Shown here piece after piece: positions 10,428 through 21,968 of a stretch of 64,000 nucleotides of DNA (the stretch's first letter is position 1; each line of letters opens with the position of its first letter). The position numbers and the translations under genes are program-made. The notes beneath the pieces were generated by a model. It did no database searches, was not told the DNA's origin, and was given only the letters and a program-made list of their open reading frames with translations. The stretch is from the NCBI GenBank assembly GCA_951799425.1, contig OX637391.1, positions 28,267,701-28,331,700 on the forward strand, in the 5' to 3' direction. The stretch is from Ilex aquifolium. Its lineage: Eukaryota; Streptophyta; Magnoliopsida; Aquifoliales; Aquifoliaceae.

Positions 10428-12382
10428 TGATGGCTTGATCCAAATGTATACACCCAAGTGCAGGCGGTCAAGCTGTAGTAATAATCCGGTTTGAGTCCGG
10501 AGTCGAATCCACAGGGAACTTTTGTTGATATTTCTAAGGCAAGCAGTGGTAAATACCTTTTGATTGTAACCTTTTTGATTTGCTGTGAGATATGGGTTTT
10601 GCTGGACAGAATACAAGATTCTTTCCAGAAAGATTTTCTTAACAAAATAAGAGATGAATGCTAATTAAAAAGAGTCACCCTTTAGTGCAAGGATCTGGAC
10701 ATGTAGTTAGTTATCCGGTTTGTCATAATTGTGCTTGATAACTCAATTAACTCCCGTGTCAACAGCAAGTTAATCGGAAGATAAAGATGGATTGTGAGAA
10801 TTAAGAACATGATTCCGATGTCTTTCTAGAAGTTTACAAGAATTGCCTGTGCGGAGACTTAACCCGTCTACAAACAAGCAAGTGTTTCTACAAGACATCC
10901 AATCATGATATTAATAGTCCATTCTTTAAATGAAGTACATTAAGGGGAGAGATTGAAGGGTAGTCATGAGGATCTAGCCGGGGTACTTGCCTTGAACTGA
11001 TGAGTCTTTCTATGCAGGAGTCATCCATGTCATAGAAAGAGCTCACAATTATACAAAGTACCTTAGCTTTGCAAGATGCAATCAATCATCCGATAACAAG
11101 AAGAAATAAACGTTAAGCATAAAAGAACATTGCACAAATATGATTCCCGGATAACTTGTACATGCCTTTCTCCTCTCACTAAAGAGTGAATGAGAAATTA
11201 CTCACTCTTCATGGCTTGGGTAAAGCTAGAAAAGTGAGTGATGCTCATCCCTCCAAGTGGAGAACTTTAAAAGATAAAGTAACAACAAACGCGGAGCGAA
11301 TCTTCCACAAAGAATGAGTGAATCACGTTCCACCCTTCACAGCTTTAATCAAGCTCTAGAAAAGTGGAAGAATTTCACTCTTCTAAGAAAGAAGGAAACT
11401 CAAGCAATGAAAGTGAAATGCATGAACAATAAAAGTAGAAGAAAGCTAGTCACATTTGGAGGGTGGCTTCCTCAACCAAAGATTGGAGGGTTGCTTCCTC
11501 AACCAAGATGGGAGCTATTTCTCTTCTATGCATGAGAAATGAAAGCATAAACATAAGCATAAGCATAAAACTACTGTTATAACAAGCAAGAGATGTTGGG
11601 CTAAAGCCAAACTAATCTCTAAAATAAAGACTTCATAAGGAAAATGAACTAACTACAATGAGAGTGGGAGTCTAAGCCTCCATCACTATCTACTTCCTAC
11701 TATGCTCTCCTTTTAGCTCTCCAACAAGGGGAGTATTTATAGGCAAGAGGAGGAGGTAGGGGGGGTGAAAGAATAGTGTTTGCCGCCCAAGTCCAAGTGA
11801 ACAGTCAACAACTCTACTGCCAGTCTGTGGATAACGTTCGAACGTGAATTGGCGTTCGAACGTTCTTTCTATTTTTGCACTGAGGGCGTTCGAACGTTGA
11901 CTGCCGTTCGAACGTTTCTTCTTGTTTTGGCACTAAGGGCGTTCGAACGCCAGCTTTGCTCTGACCCTTTTCACTCGAGTGATCTGTGGTCTTGTGTGGA
12001 GTTCAGTTCCAACTCTCTGCAGTGGTCTGGTCTTCCATCAACTCAAGTGCACGTTCGAACGTGAGTTGGCGTTCGAACGTGCACTCAAGTACTTCAGAGC
12101 TCCAGTCTTCTTTCCTAACTGCAACACGCCTTCTCTTCAGCAGTTGAGTCTGCTACAGTGTATTGTGGACGTTCGAACGTGAGTTGGCGTTCGAACGTTC
12201 TGGCTGTGCTCCAAGCTTCTCCAATTTTGGGCTCTAATGTACTGGTGCTGCATCCAAGTGTGGTACTTGTTGTTCTTGGGTCCTTGTTCAGTTTAGGGCC
12301 TGAAATGACATCACTTAAACTCCATTAAAGTACCATTAGTCTTAAAATGTCATAATAATATGTCAACTTTAAGTACTAATCA
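10428..12382 (-). repeat. Element B 3' LTR
   Basis: It begins on the plus strand tgatggcttgatccaa and ends aagtactaatca, and is nearly identical to 26509-28463. It is followed on the right by the purine tract (minus reading TAGGTTGGGGAGTG), so it is the 3' LTR of the minus-strand element. Short ORFs inside it are LTR sequence and not genes. Confidence 0.92.
11734..12196 (-). promoter_or_regulatory. Element B 3' LTR promoter module: TATA plus GTTCGAAC array
   Basis: The TATA box (tatttata, 11734-11741) reads TATAAATA on the minus strand. Upstream of it in the transcription direction lie nine copies of GTTCGAAC between 11836 and 12196. Several are paired as gttcgaacgtga(g/a)ttggcgttcgaac, so two palindromes sit about 18 bases apart. 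The 5' LTR has the same module at 27815-28275 and would drive the genomic RNA. Confidence 0.6.
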
Positions 12383-12399
12383 CACTCCCCAACCTAAAT
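12383..12399 (-). promoter_or_regulatory. Element B polypurine tract
   Basis: The minus strand reads ATTTAGGTTGGGGAGTG directly before the LTR start TGATTAG. This is the plus-strand DNA primer position for reverse transcription. An actagagactag stretch just upstream is also kept in A, D and E. Confidence 0.8.
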
Positions 12400-12454
12400 A
12401 TTGCTAGTCTCTAGTAATATGAAAAAGAAAATTCTACTCCTAATGCCATTTTCG

Positions 12455-12575
12455 TAGGTCATCCGGTTGCATTTAGCTTATGCAACAAGCCGTTGAACCA
12501 CTAGGTTTACCCTAGCGGACGAGTGTTGTCTCGTGAGGGTTTCCAGAGAAGTTACCCACAAACTTCAGTCGAACA
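12455..12575 (-). ncRNA. Element B: conserved three-hairpin block upstream of the purine tract
   Basis: Read on the minus strand, three adjacent short stems can form: ACGAG/CTCGT (12519-12534), CTAGG/CCTAG (12501-12515) and GTTGCAT/ATGCAAC (12466-12486). The same three stems occur at the same distance from the purine tract in A (28600-28668) and E (50599-50667). Base-pair-preserving differences occur in stems 2 and 3. It is probably an RNA structure in the element's 3' untranslated region; its role is unknown. Confidence 0.6.
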
Positions 12576-14210
12576 TATGTACATAGGAGAATGCTGTCTC
12601 AAGTAAATTAGCATCATGGTCGTTGAGACACCAGATTTTCAACTTTGACTTATGTCTCACACGTCCTTATTTCACAGGTATTCATTCTATGCAAAAAATA
12701 TCATTTGTTACATTGGTATTTGAAATTCTCAATGCAGTAGGAATGATCATTCAAGCAATAGGAATTGTTATGTAACAAATACTCCCTTTTATCACCTTCC
12801 ATGGATAGTTTCGATTTCACAAACCTCACATAGTATACTCTCAGCAAAGGTTCACTCTGATTATAGTGACTTGTTTCTCACAGATCATGTGATCAGAAGA
12901 TGGCCAATCGAAAAAATCACATGCACCATTTAAGAAAGGAGTGAAATTTTAAATAAGCAACTACTTATGTTTGGCATGATCTCATGAAAGAATATTAACG
13001 CAATTTAAAAGGAACGCTATTTACCATATCCCAATTGTGATTAACAACACATGCATGTAACATATTTGAGATCAATTAGGGCTTTTCATGGGTTGTAGCA
13101 TGGCTAGAGGTCAGTGGCTAACGAAACGACGTCAGGGATTTTCAAAAGCTATCTGCTGTTTGTGTAGCACACATCTTTCTAACTTCTTGATATTTTGCCG
13201 AGAGATGACATTTCTCTCTTTCATTTTTCTCATTTTTTCACTTTCTTGGCAAGTTCTTGCCTTTTTGCTTCTGTTTTGTTTCAATTGTTCCAATCAACTC
13301 TTCTTGGATGATAATCTCGAATGCTCCTTTTTCTTTTCCTTTTTCCGTATCATCTTACAAAGAGGATGTAAGAAAATTAGATAGCCAAGGTATGTCAAAT
13401 ATGTTTTCCTGTGGATTGGTAATCATGTAGGTTTATCAAAGAAAACTTTATACATTGATGGCTCAAACATGGCTAACGAAGGATAAAAAATTTTCAAAGA
13501 AAAGTCTAAGGCTCAATATTATATCAAAGATGGCCTAAGATCATTTCTCAAGCATGTGCACCTGTATGTGTCGTATGCGATGATTTCGTGTGGGATATGT
13601 CAATAGATCACTTTTAAATGCGTCAATCAAAGCAAGGTTAATGAGATCATTCAAAAAATGGAGATTTGAAAAGAATTTGCTTGAGTAAATATTGATTGTC
13701 TCTCGAAAGTATTGTTAAGTTCGAAACTCACCCTGGTGTTCTTTGTTATCTCCACTGTGTATGTCAGGTTTTCCAGGGGGTATCGGTTATATACCAATTC
13801 CATTTGCAAGTCAGATCCTCCTGTACTTTTAAAATAACAAATATCGATGTACATGTGACAATTTAAGTATAGAGAGAATACCAATTTTTTCAAGAAATGT
13901 GGTTTTAAGTTTCGGTTGATAAATTGAGGTGTCAAACCGATCATGTGCATATTTACTCTAGCAAGCATTTTTATCATCCACATTTGTTCCTTCACCTTTT
14001 AATTTTTATGCTAAATCTACAAATGCATTAAAACAAATAAAAGTGATAAATGGAACCATTCATTTCAAAATATCATCTTTTAATATCAACGGTTCGATTC
14101 ATTCACAACCACACAAAAACTTACAACTATCAAAGAAGAAATTCATACAAAGAAGCACTTTAAACAAACATAAAAACAAGACAAAGAACAGAAATAGAAG
14201 TCCCTCTCTC
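12576..14210 (-). other. Element B: non-coding 3' domain
   Basis: No credible gene is seen. It contains the conserved block (minus reading atgatcttaggccat, near 13540) and a purine-rich tract (a pyrimidine run at 13160-13350 on the plus strand) also found in A, D and E. The short ORFs here are low-complexity or lack relatives. Confidence 0.6.
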
Positions 14211-14333
14211 TCACTCTCCTCCTTGGCCACTAGCTCCACCATGTCCACCCCTCAGATACCTAAGGATCTCATCTTGCTTAGCTTCAATGCAAAGCATGAT
14301 GTCCCGTAATGAGCGTCGGGTGCTGGTGCTGGT
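14211..14333 (-). pseudogene. Element B: C-terminal piece of the env-position ORF
   Basis: The minus strand encodes RRSLRDIMLCIEAKQDEILR followed by a glycine-rich end, which fits the coiled-coil-like tail of the env-position ORF. It is separated from the rest of that ORF (16244-17203) by a solo LTR that inserted here. Fossil piece. Confidence 0.5.
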
Positions 14334-16243
14334 TAATGAGAGCAAAATATTGCATATTTGATGGCCTCATTATATGCATTTTAACTCAACTTTTGCATTT
14401 AAGTACTTAGTGTTAGCCAAAGTTGTGAATAATGTTGATATTTTGATGTTGCATGTTTTGATAGCTTAAATGATGGATTTTAGGACTTTGCAACTATGTT
14501 GGATGTGAGGTGAAGTGGTGGACTCATGAAATGAGGATTGAGAGGCTTGGAAGGTAAAGAAATCAAGAAAAATGCATTTTGGATGAAGACCTTCCGGAAG
14601 GTTTATGAAGACCTTCCGGAAGGTTTAGCCCACTGGAATTTCGTAATTTTGACACTGTACCACTGTTTTTCTAAATTTTTACCATGATCTACTTCGAATT
14701 TGAAAAAGTACAAAACATGAAAGTTGTAGATATGGATGTCCTTTTTATTGTGTCAAAATTTCAGCTCAATCCAAAGGTTGGATCAAAATTTATTATTTTT
14801 CTACCAAAACTGGTCCAGAGCTGTCACCAGATTCCAGTAGGTTAAACCTTCCGGAAGGTTGTCATCGTTCTTCCGGAAGGTCTTGCCCAGAATGCGAAAA
14901 ACAGCCTGCAACTCAACTTTGCGGCTTGGGGGTCCCACCTAATCCTCTCCCACTTGCTCCCCAACATTATCTTACACAAGCACATGCTTCCCTTACACAT
15001 TTGGAGGACTTTTGAGGCTTTGCATTGAAGAAGGCATGGGAGGGAAGTGGGCTACCATGGGGGTGTTGTCCTAGCTTGTCCAAGGCAATCAACTCAGCCC
15101 CTCTTTGGTGTAAGACCTGCACACACCTAGGGGGACCCTCCATGGACGAAATTCAAGGCTTTCACTCTCCATTATACATTCAACATTCAACACACAAGAA
15201 AAGGGGTTGGCTACCTAAGCTTAGGATTAGATATAGAAAGCTCCAAGGGGGAAGATGATGAATAGTGCTCAAAGTGACGTTTTTGCATTTTTCTTCCACT
15301 CTTTCACTTGTAGTTTAATGTAAGAACCTTGTAAGCTTCGTTTATTGTCTTTAATCTCATTTATTTCAAGTACTTTGCAAGTTTCAATACACCATTTACA
15401 TTTCACCATTGTTGCTCAAGTTCTTCATTTTTCAAGCTTAAAATGGGTATTGAATATTTTTCTCCTTAGTTTAAGATTTCTTGCTTTGAGTTAAGTTTCA
15501 TGCTTCATGCTTCATGTCTTCATTATATCCATTTACATTATTATGCTTGTCTTTCATTTTACCATGAGTAGTTAGATTTAAGTTGGTAAATCCAAGGGAA
15601 AATTTCTCTTGGGGATTCCATTTTAACTCATTCTCCTCCCTCCCTTAAGAGTCCAATGGTTCGGTTTGACGGGGTTGAGAGTGGATGAATTGGTGCCTTT
15701 GATATTCCGTAGACTTGTCACGGTTTATTCTTAGATCATCACCAACCTCATCCCTAGCTTCCCCCGAATCAATTGTTCATTCATGCTCTATCGGAGTTAA
15801 GGAGGGATTGGAGTTGAAATGGTAGTCCTATTGGAGTGACTTCCTTTGGATTAGCCAACATTGTTTTCTTGCATTTTCCATACATAAACACAACCACAAA
15901 ACACAAATACAAGATTTTACACTTTCTTTTCACTTTTGCAAAATCACTTTCACAAAACTCCCTTTCCTTCCCTGAGGAGACGACCTTGGAATATTTTCCA
16001 AGTAAAACACATGACCACAAAAGACTCCTTTCGATTGGGGAGCGCTTTTGTTCACATACCCGCATTTCATTCCATCTATTTTGTTCATCATATTTCCATT
16101 CACATCCATTTTGTTGTTGTTTCCTAATCTTTTGCATCATCTGGAGGGAGAGTGACACTCCCCCATCACTATAAGCCACATACACACATTGAGGGTGAGG
16201 GTGATGTTACGAGATTAGGAACGACGTAATTATCAATCAATCA
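14334..16243 (+). mobile_element. Solo LTR of the E/D-related Athila family (copy H1)
   Basis: A 1,910-bp sequence ending atcaatcaatca, flanked by perfect 5-bp duplications ctggt (14329-14333 and 16244-16248). It is homologous to 24393-26231 and 63196-64000, and more distantly to the LTRs of E, whose primer site and purine tract give the orientation. It carries four TTCCGGAA palindromes (near 14589, 14611, 14849 and 14872). It interrupts the env-position ORF of B. The ORFs inside it are not genes. Confidence 0.87.
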
Positions 16244-17203
16244 CTGGTGCTAGGTCTCTCACCTGCTGGCTGATCTCCTTCTCCTCCCATCTCTCTCTCC
16301 ATCTCATCAAGCTCCTTGGGCCGGGGGCTCTTCTTGCCTTGCCGCCGGGACGCCACTATGACTTTGGCTTCTCCGGAATGAAGCCTTGTTCAATGGCCCC
16401 ATTGGCTTCTGGATTTCCATCTCAGGCTTTACCCTTACCCCATGCTCCGTGCACATTTCAGTCACCAAAGTCGCAAAAGGGAGTGGATTCCTTTTTACAT
16501 CACATCCCTTCTTCATTTCACTCAAGATGAGAGAGGGAAGGTCAATGCTATGTCCCTTGCCAATGGCATACAGAAGTCGGGCCATATCAGGTAGAATCTC
16601 ATTCTTTCTTCCTAAGGGAGCGAAGTTGGACACCGTAATCAAATTCAACATCTTATACTTGTCAGTGAGCTCCCCTTGCTTAAAAAATTTCCTCCCTACC
16701 CATGAAAAGTCAGCTATCCCTATCAACTCCTTTCCTACCACAGTCATTGCTACATTCTTCTTTGGTGGGTAGGTAGGGTTTTGCACCCGGGGTATTTCTT
16801 CCCTTATTTCCCCAATGTATGCTTCGTCCACGTCAATGTGGGTACCCCTAACATATGTCTGTATTACGCCGTTGATTATCTCAGCGTCGGAGTAAAACTC
16901 CTGCACCAATTCAACAATGGCGTCTCCACCATTTCTCAAATACCATACTCACTCCCTCCTCTCCATTTCTTGCTTTATACCAATCTCAGCAAAATCATCA
17001 ATCACAACATCCATCTCACAGACAATAGCATGCTTACGGTAAAAATTTTCATACCTCTCAGCCTTCAAGGCATTAGGAAATCTGGTTCTGTCATACGTCT
17101 TGGTCCTTTGCCTTCCTCCCCTTTCTTCAATCACTTCTTCTACCATGTTTGGGTCTTGATTCACTGGTGGAACACGCCTGGCAGGAAGTTTCATCCTTGG
17201 CAT
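16244..17203 (-). pseudogene. Element B: env-position ORF, main part
   Basis: This is the homologue of the env-position ORF of element A (5605-6768). Shared wording includes EFYSDAEII, QTYVRGTHIDVDEA, QGELTDKYKMLNLIT, LLYAIGKGHSIDLPSLI and LPFATLVTEMC, the plant-transposon-protein type core. The N-terminal part is basic (MPRMKLPARRVPPVNQDP). A TATA box and a palindrome array lie 220-540 bases upstream (17421-17742). The solo LTR at 14334-16243 separates it from its C-terminal tail. It is a broken fossil with a few breaks. Confidence 0.7.
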
Positions 17204-17420
17204 GGCGTTCGAACGTGAGTTTGATTTGGGAGGGTCCTGAAAAGTTCTGGAACTTAGGGTTCAAGGTCTGGGATTGATGATTTTGATGTGGGGAGGAGTT
17301 AGGGAAGGTCGAATTTGGATATTCTTGGGGAATGAGGGCAAGTTGAGGTCTGTGGGGTGAGAATGAGATCTAGGGTTTTGGAAAAAATTGGGGATTTTGG
17401 CTGAAAACTACGAACCAGGC

Positions 17421-17742
17421 TTTTATAGCCTGAGTTGTAACGTTCGAACGTTGGTGACGTTCGAACGTTGGTAGAAGGAATTTAAAAAGATCGTTCGAAC
17501 GTGGTCTGACGTTCGAACGTGATGAGCTCCCAGTACTTTTGAGTTTCTGTCAGAGGCCAAAGTACTGTAAATACTCTTCGTTCGAACGGTCTATTGGCGT
17601 TCGAACGTTAATCTAGTTCGAACGGTCTATTGGCGTTCGAACGGACTCAGCTCCCAGTACTTTCAAGTTTCTGCAGAAGCTTCATCAGAGGCTGAGTACT
17701 GTAAGCTTTCAACGTTCGAACGTTACCTGGCGTTCGAACGTT
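17421..17742 (-). promoter_or_regulatory. Element B internal promoter-like module before the env-position ORF
   Basis: On the minus strand a TATA box (CTATAAAAGCC, around 17421-17430) lies about 220 bases upstream of the ORF start at 17203. It is preceded by ten GTTCGAAC palindromes between 17442 and 17739 and by two blocks built as cccagtacttt ... agtactg. This is the same layout as the LTR promoters of B and of the Tekay elements, so I infer a second, internal promoter. Confidence 0.55.
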
Positions 17743-17999
17743 GAACCACAAATTAAAATTTTCTCTATTGCACTATATACAATCAAAGAAGACAAAACAC
17801 ACCAATTTAATTCAAAAACTACGGCGTCTCAGGATGAACCCCTACCCACGCTTCAGGTTGGTATTTTGGGGCATTCCTTACTCGGCCCATATTTTCATTT
17901 TAGTCAAAAAGAAATTTATACAAACATAATTTTACAACAAATTCGGACCTTTGGCATTCACTCCCCCAACGAAAGTACACATTTCCTACAGAAAATTAT
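17743..17999 (-). other. Element B: spacer
   Basis: AT-rich spacer between the palindrome array and the small cysteine-rich ORF. No ORF or motif was recognised. Confidence 0.4.
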
Positions 18000-18410
18000 C
18001 TAATTTGAATCTCCCTCTGTGTCTGTGTAAAATGGACAACCAGTAACTCTCCCAACTTCCTCTCTCACAAATCGGTTAAGCACAGTACCGGAATAGCATG
18101 GCGTATCAGGGTAATCCTTACTCAGCTCATTCACTATCCAGTCTAATCGATCAAGTGCGCGACCAGAAATTGGTTCAGAACACTGGTTGTACCTTTTTTC
18201 GTGAAAGTATCTGCCACACTGTTTACAGGCACCAAGCCTTTTTGCACGACGGCGTTTGGCAAAGCTACTTCTGCCACAGAGGGGTTTCGCTTGTTTTTCT
18301 TTGATTTCAGCCTTCCTTACTAATCTTGCTTTTCTCATGATCATGGTATGTACATCAGATGGAAAAGTACGTAAGACTCCTAGGCTAAACCAAAAAAGAT
18401 TTACATCCAT
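18000..18410 (-). CDS. Element B: small cysteine-rich, carlavirus-CRP-like protein
   Basis: A basic protein of about 136 residues, homologous along its length to the one at 5000-5404 in A. The start at 18410 (MDVNLFWFSL) is chosen because it aligns with A; a further ATG lies five codons upstream. The centre reads AKPLCGRSSFAKRRRAKRLG, then CKQCGRYFHEKRYNQC (C-x2-C-x4-H-x6-C) and SEPISGRALDRLDWI. By recall, the order PL-G-x-S-x-F-A-K-R-R-R-A, C-x2-C-x-R, then I-S matches carlavirus cysteine-rich proteins such as the potato virus M 11-kDa protein. Those bind nucleic acid and affect host silencing or transcription; a similar role here is only inferred. The frame looks whole. Confidence 0.68.
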   Translation of the reverse strand: MDVNLFWFSLGVLRTFPSDVHTMIMRKARLVRKAEIKEKQAKPLCGRSSFAKRRRAKRLGACKQCGRYFHEKRYNQCSEPISGRALDRLDWIVNELSKDYPDTPCYSGTVLNRFVREEVGRVTGCPFYTDTEGDSN

Positions 18411-18995
18411 GATTGCTAGACTCACTATCTGGTTCTTTAACGTCTGCCAGTCACAAAGACGATTGAGGCTTATTTATAAGCATAATCAATTTATACAATC
18501 AATGGTCAAACATAATCAACAATGACAATAAATTTTTTTTTAAAAAAATTGCGAAAATTATGAACGAAAATTAACTGAACGATAATGAACTAACTGATGA
18601 ACTGATCATACCCCCCAACCTAAACTGAACATTGTCCCCAATGTTTCGAATTTACCGGTTCATGGAGTGTGGAGACGAGGTTGAATGGTAGAGATCTGTT
18701 CACCACTGAGACCTACAAATAAAAACACCAAAAATTACTCATCTGTGCGCAGATCTGGATTTCGGGTAGGCTGAAAATCCTTATGTGTGAGTGCGAACAA
18801 GAGAAGAACACCCGTGAGCAAATATAAGATTAAAATGCTAAACAGGAAGCAAAATATCGTGTTTGTGGAGTGTGTGGTCATGGGTGTTTTCTCGGGTAAC
18901 AGAGACTCGAAGACTAACAGAAGAAGAAGAAAAGAAGAAGAAGAAGAACAAAAGGGGGAGGGCCAACTGCGGCGGCTGGGGAACACGTGGGCGCC
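18411..18995 (-). other. Element B: spacer with internal purine tract
   Basis: Non-coding DNA between pol and the small ORF. The minus strand carries TAGGTTGGGGGGT (18609-18623) shortly after CATTGGGGACAATG, the same pair of motifs found in D (43665-43705) and E (52555-52590). This could be a second start site for plus-strand DNA synthesis. Confidence 0.5.
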
Positions 18996-21968
18996 TTATA
19001 AAGGCGCCCCAGTGGGTCGGGTTGGAGTAGATATTTCCTGACCCGATCCACTGGAGTGTCGGCAGGCGCGAATTTCGGAGGAGTACTCTGGTTCCATTAA
19101 AAGAATGGTTTCCACATTTCTAACAAAATCCTCCAAAAATGGTTTTAACCTCTGACCATTAACAGTAAAATTATTACCGTTTGCTGGGTTTTCCACTTCA
19201 ACTGCTCCGTGTTCAAACACCTTTTTCAGAATGTAAGGCCCAGCCCATCTTGATTTCAACTTACCAGGGAAGAGGCGGAGTCTTGAATTGAATAGCAAGA
19301 CTTTTTGAGATGGCTCAAAAGATTTCCGCACAATGTGTTTGTCATGAAAGATTTTCATCCTGGTTTTAGCAATCTTAGCATTTTCATATGCTTCATTTCT
19401 CAATTCCTCCAATTCATTTATCTGAAGTTTCCTTGTTAGCCCAGCCTTGTCTAAGTCAAAATTCATTGCTTTAATGGCCCAGTATGCCCTATGTTTCAAT
19501 TCCACAGGCAAGTGACATGACTTTCCATAGACTAATCGATAAGGAGACATGCCCAAAATTGTTTTAAAAGCAGTTCGGTATGCCCAGAGTGCATCAGTCA
19601 GTCTTAATGACCAATCTTTGCGATCTGGGTTCACCGTTTTTTCCAAAATTAATTTGATCTCCCGATTAGCTAACTCAGCTTGTCCACTGGTCTGTGGGTG
19701 ATAAGGGGTTGCAATTTTGTGAAAAATCAAGTATTTTTTCATTAAATTCCAGAAGGGACGATTGCAAAAATGAGCACCCCCATCGCTTATGATTGACTTC
19801 GGAATTCCAAATCGGGACAAAATATTTTCTTTTAAAAATTTGATCACTGTTTTGTGATCATTGTTTCGGCATGGAATTGATTCAACCCATTTGGATACAT
19901 AGTATACAACCACTAAAATGTATAGATAGCCAAAGGAAGGGGGAAATGGTCCCATAAAATCGATGCCCCAACAGTCAAAAATTTCAATTACCAGAATGGG
20001 GTTTAAGGGCATCATATTTCTTTTAGAAATGTTTCCCAACCTTTGACACCTATCACAAGTTAAACAAAAGGCATGGACATCTTTGAAAAGTGTGGGCCAG
20101 TAAAATCCACACTGCAATATTTTTGCAGCTGTTTTTCTTGATGAAAAGTGGCCACCACATGCTTCAGAATGACAAAAAGTTATTACCTGGCTACTTTCAT
20201 GAGCAGGGATGCAACGTCTTATGATTTGATCTTTACAGTATTTGAATACGTAAGGATCCTCCCAAAAGAAGTTACGTACCTCCCTCAGAAATTTCTTTTT
20301 GTCCAACATGGTAAAAGATGGAGGGAGTGTATCAGTAGCAAGAAAGTTAGCAATGTCTGCATACCATGGTGTCTTATCAATCATGAACAGTTGTTCATCG
20401 GGGAATTTCTCATTGATTGGTAGTCCATCCTCATGAAATTCATAGGTTAGTCTGGATAGATGATCTGCCACCACATTCTCGACGCCTTTCTTGTCCTTAA
20501 TGACAAGATCAAACTCTTGGAGCAAAAGTATCCATCTCAAGAGTCTCGGTTTGGCGTCCTTCTTTGTGAGCAAAAATTTTAGAGCTGCATGGTCAGTGAA
20601 TACAGTAACAGAAGAACCAACAAGATAAGAACGGAATTTTTCCAGTGCAAAAACTACAGCAAGCAATTCTTTCTCAGTTGTTGAATAATTCATTTGGGCA
20701 TCATTCAAAGTTTTACTTGCATAGTAAATCACATGGGGTTTCATATCTTTTCTTTGTCCCAATACAACACCTACAGCAAAATCACTTGCATCACACATTA
20801 GTTCAAAAGGAAGATTCCAGTCAGGAGGTTGCATTATTGGTGCAGAAATTAACATGTCTTTTAGCTTGTCAAAGGCTTTTTGGCATGCTTCATTCCAATC
20901 AAATATTACATCCTGACTTAGGAGGTGACACATTGGTTTTGCTATGGTACTGAAATCTTTTATGAATCTCCTGTAGAACCCTGCATGACCTAGGAATGAT
21001 CGAACATCTTCTACAGTCTTAGGGGCAGGCAAATTTCCAATCAAATCAATTTTTGCCTTGTCAACTTTCATGCCTTCAGACAACACGATGTGACCAAGAA
21101 CAATGCCCTGTGTTACCATAAAATGACATTTTTCCCAATTGAGCACTAGGTTGGCTTCCTTACATCTGATCAGTACTTTCTCCAGATTGGTTAAACACAA
21201 GTCGAAGGAATCACCATAAACAGAGAAGTCATCCATAAATACTTCCAAAAAATTTTCAACCATATCACTGAACAAGCTTAGCATACATCTTTGGAATGTT
21301 GCAAGAGCGTTACAAAGTCCAAATGGCATCCTTTTGAATGCAAAGGTGTCAAAGGGGCATGTGAAGGTTGTTTTCTCCTGATCATCTAAGGCTATCTCAA
21401 TTTGGTTATACCCTGAATATCCATCCAGGAAACAGTAAAATGCATGGCCAGCAATTCTCTCTAGGACTTGGTCAAGAAATGGGAGAGGAAAATGATCTTT
21501 TCTAGTGACTAAATTGAGCTTTCGATAATCAATGCACATTCGCCATCCTGTGACGACTCGAGTTGGTACTAGTTCATTTGCATCATTTTTTACCACTGTG
21601 ACCCCAGATTTTTTTGGCACAACCTGGGTTGGACTGACCCATTTACTATCTGAGATAGGGAAGATTATCCCTGCATCTAAGAGTTTGAGTACCTCAATTC
21701 TCACAACTTCCTTCATGTGAGGATTCAATCGTCGCTGTATTTGACGAGAGGGTTTTGAGTCCTCTTCAAGGTATATGGCATGATTGCAGATTAACGGGCT
21801 TATACCTTTCAAGTCAGCGATGGTCCATCCAATGGTACTTTTATGACTTCGAAGAACTTCAAGCAATTTAGACTCTTGCAAGTCTGTGAGTTTAGATGAA
21901 ATTACCACTGGGTATGACTCATTCTTTCCTAAGAATGCATATTTGAGGTCAGATGGGAGAGGTTTCAA
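18996..21968 (-). CDS. Element B: pol (reverse transcriptase, RNase H, integrase)
   Basis: A 990-residue Athila-type Pol. Reverse transcriptase spans about residues 75-345, with MCIDYRKLN (144-152), [11 protein letters not shown] (180-190) and the active-site FMDD (244-247). RNase H spans about 385-505, with likely catalytic D393, E433, D459 and D502. Integrase follows: the zinc-binding region (H600, H607, C638, C641), the DDE core with D670, D729 and E765, and a C-terminal part ending [13 protein letters not shown]. No chromodomain is present, as expected for Athila. It copies the RNA to cDNA and inserts it. The ORF is open throughout; it follows gag-protease directly. Confidence 0.9.
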   Translation of the reverse strand: MKPLPSDLKYAFLGKNESYPVVISSKLTDLQESKLLEVLRSHKSTIGWTIADLKGISPLICNHAIYLEEDSKPSRQIQRRLNPHMKEVVRIEVLKLLDAGIIFPISDSKWVSPTQVVPKKSGVTVVKNDANELVPTRVVTGWRMCIDYRKLNLVTRKDHFPLPFLDQVLERIAGHAFYCFLDGYSGYNQIEIALDDQEKTTFTCPFDTFAFKRMPFGLCNALATFQRCMLSLFSDMVENFLEVFMDDFSVYGDSFDLCLTNLEKVLIRCKEANLVLNWEKCHFMVTQGIVLGHIVLSEGMKVDKAKIDLIGNLPAPKTVEDVRSFLGHAGFYRRFIKDFSTIAKPMCHLLSQDVIFDWNEACQKAFDKLKDMLISAPIMQPPDWNLPFELMCDASDFAVGVVLGQRKDMKPHVIYYASKTLNDAQMNYSTTEKELLAVVFALEKFRSYLVGSSVTVFTDHAALKFLLTKKDAKPRLLRWILLLQEFDLVIKDKKGVENVVADHLSRLTYEFHEDGLPINEKFPDEQLFMIDKTPWYADIANFLATDTLPPSFTMLDKKKFLREVRNFFWEDPYVFKYCKDQIIRRCIPAHESSQVITFCHSEACGGHFSSRKTAAKILQCGFYWPTLFKDVHAFCLTCDRCQRLGNISKRNMMPLNPILVIEIFDCWGIDFMGPFPPSFGYLYILVVVYYVSKWVESIPCRNNDHKTVIKFLKENILSRFGIPKSIISDGGAHFCNRPFWNLMKKYLIFHKIATPYHPQTSGQAELANREIKLILEKTVNPDRKDWSLRLTDALWAYRTAFKTILGMSPYRLVYGKSCHLPVELKHRAYWAIKAMNFDLDKAGLTRKLQINELEELRNEAYENAKIAKTRMKIFHDKHIVRKSFEPSQKVLLFNSRLRLFPGKLKSRWAGPYILKKVFEHGAVEVENPANGNNFTVNGQRLKPFLEDFVRNVETILLMEPEYSSEIRACRHSSGSGQEISTPTRPTGAPL

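Noticed and set aside
11836-12196. RNA polymerase III B-box sites (GTTCGAAC resembles GGTTCGANNCC)
   Set aside because: The palindrome is followed by GT where the B box needs CC, no A box is found at the right distance, and the copies sit upstream of a TATA box.
15781-16185. ORFs of 112-134 residues inside the solo LTR H1
   Set aside because: Similar ORFs appear in the other LTRs of the family on both strands; they are LTR sequence and show no protein domain.
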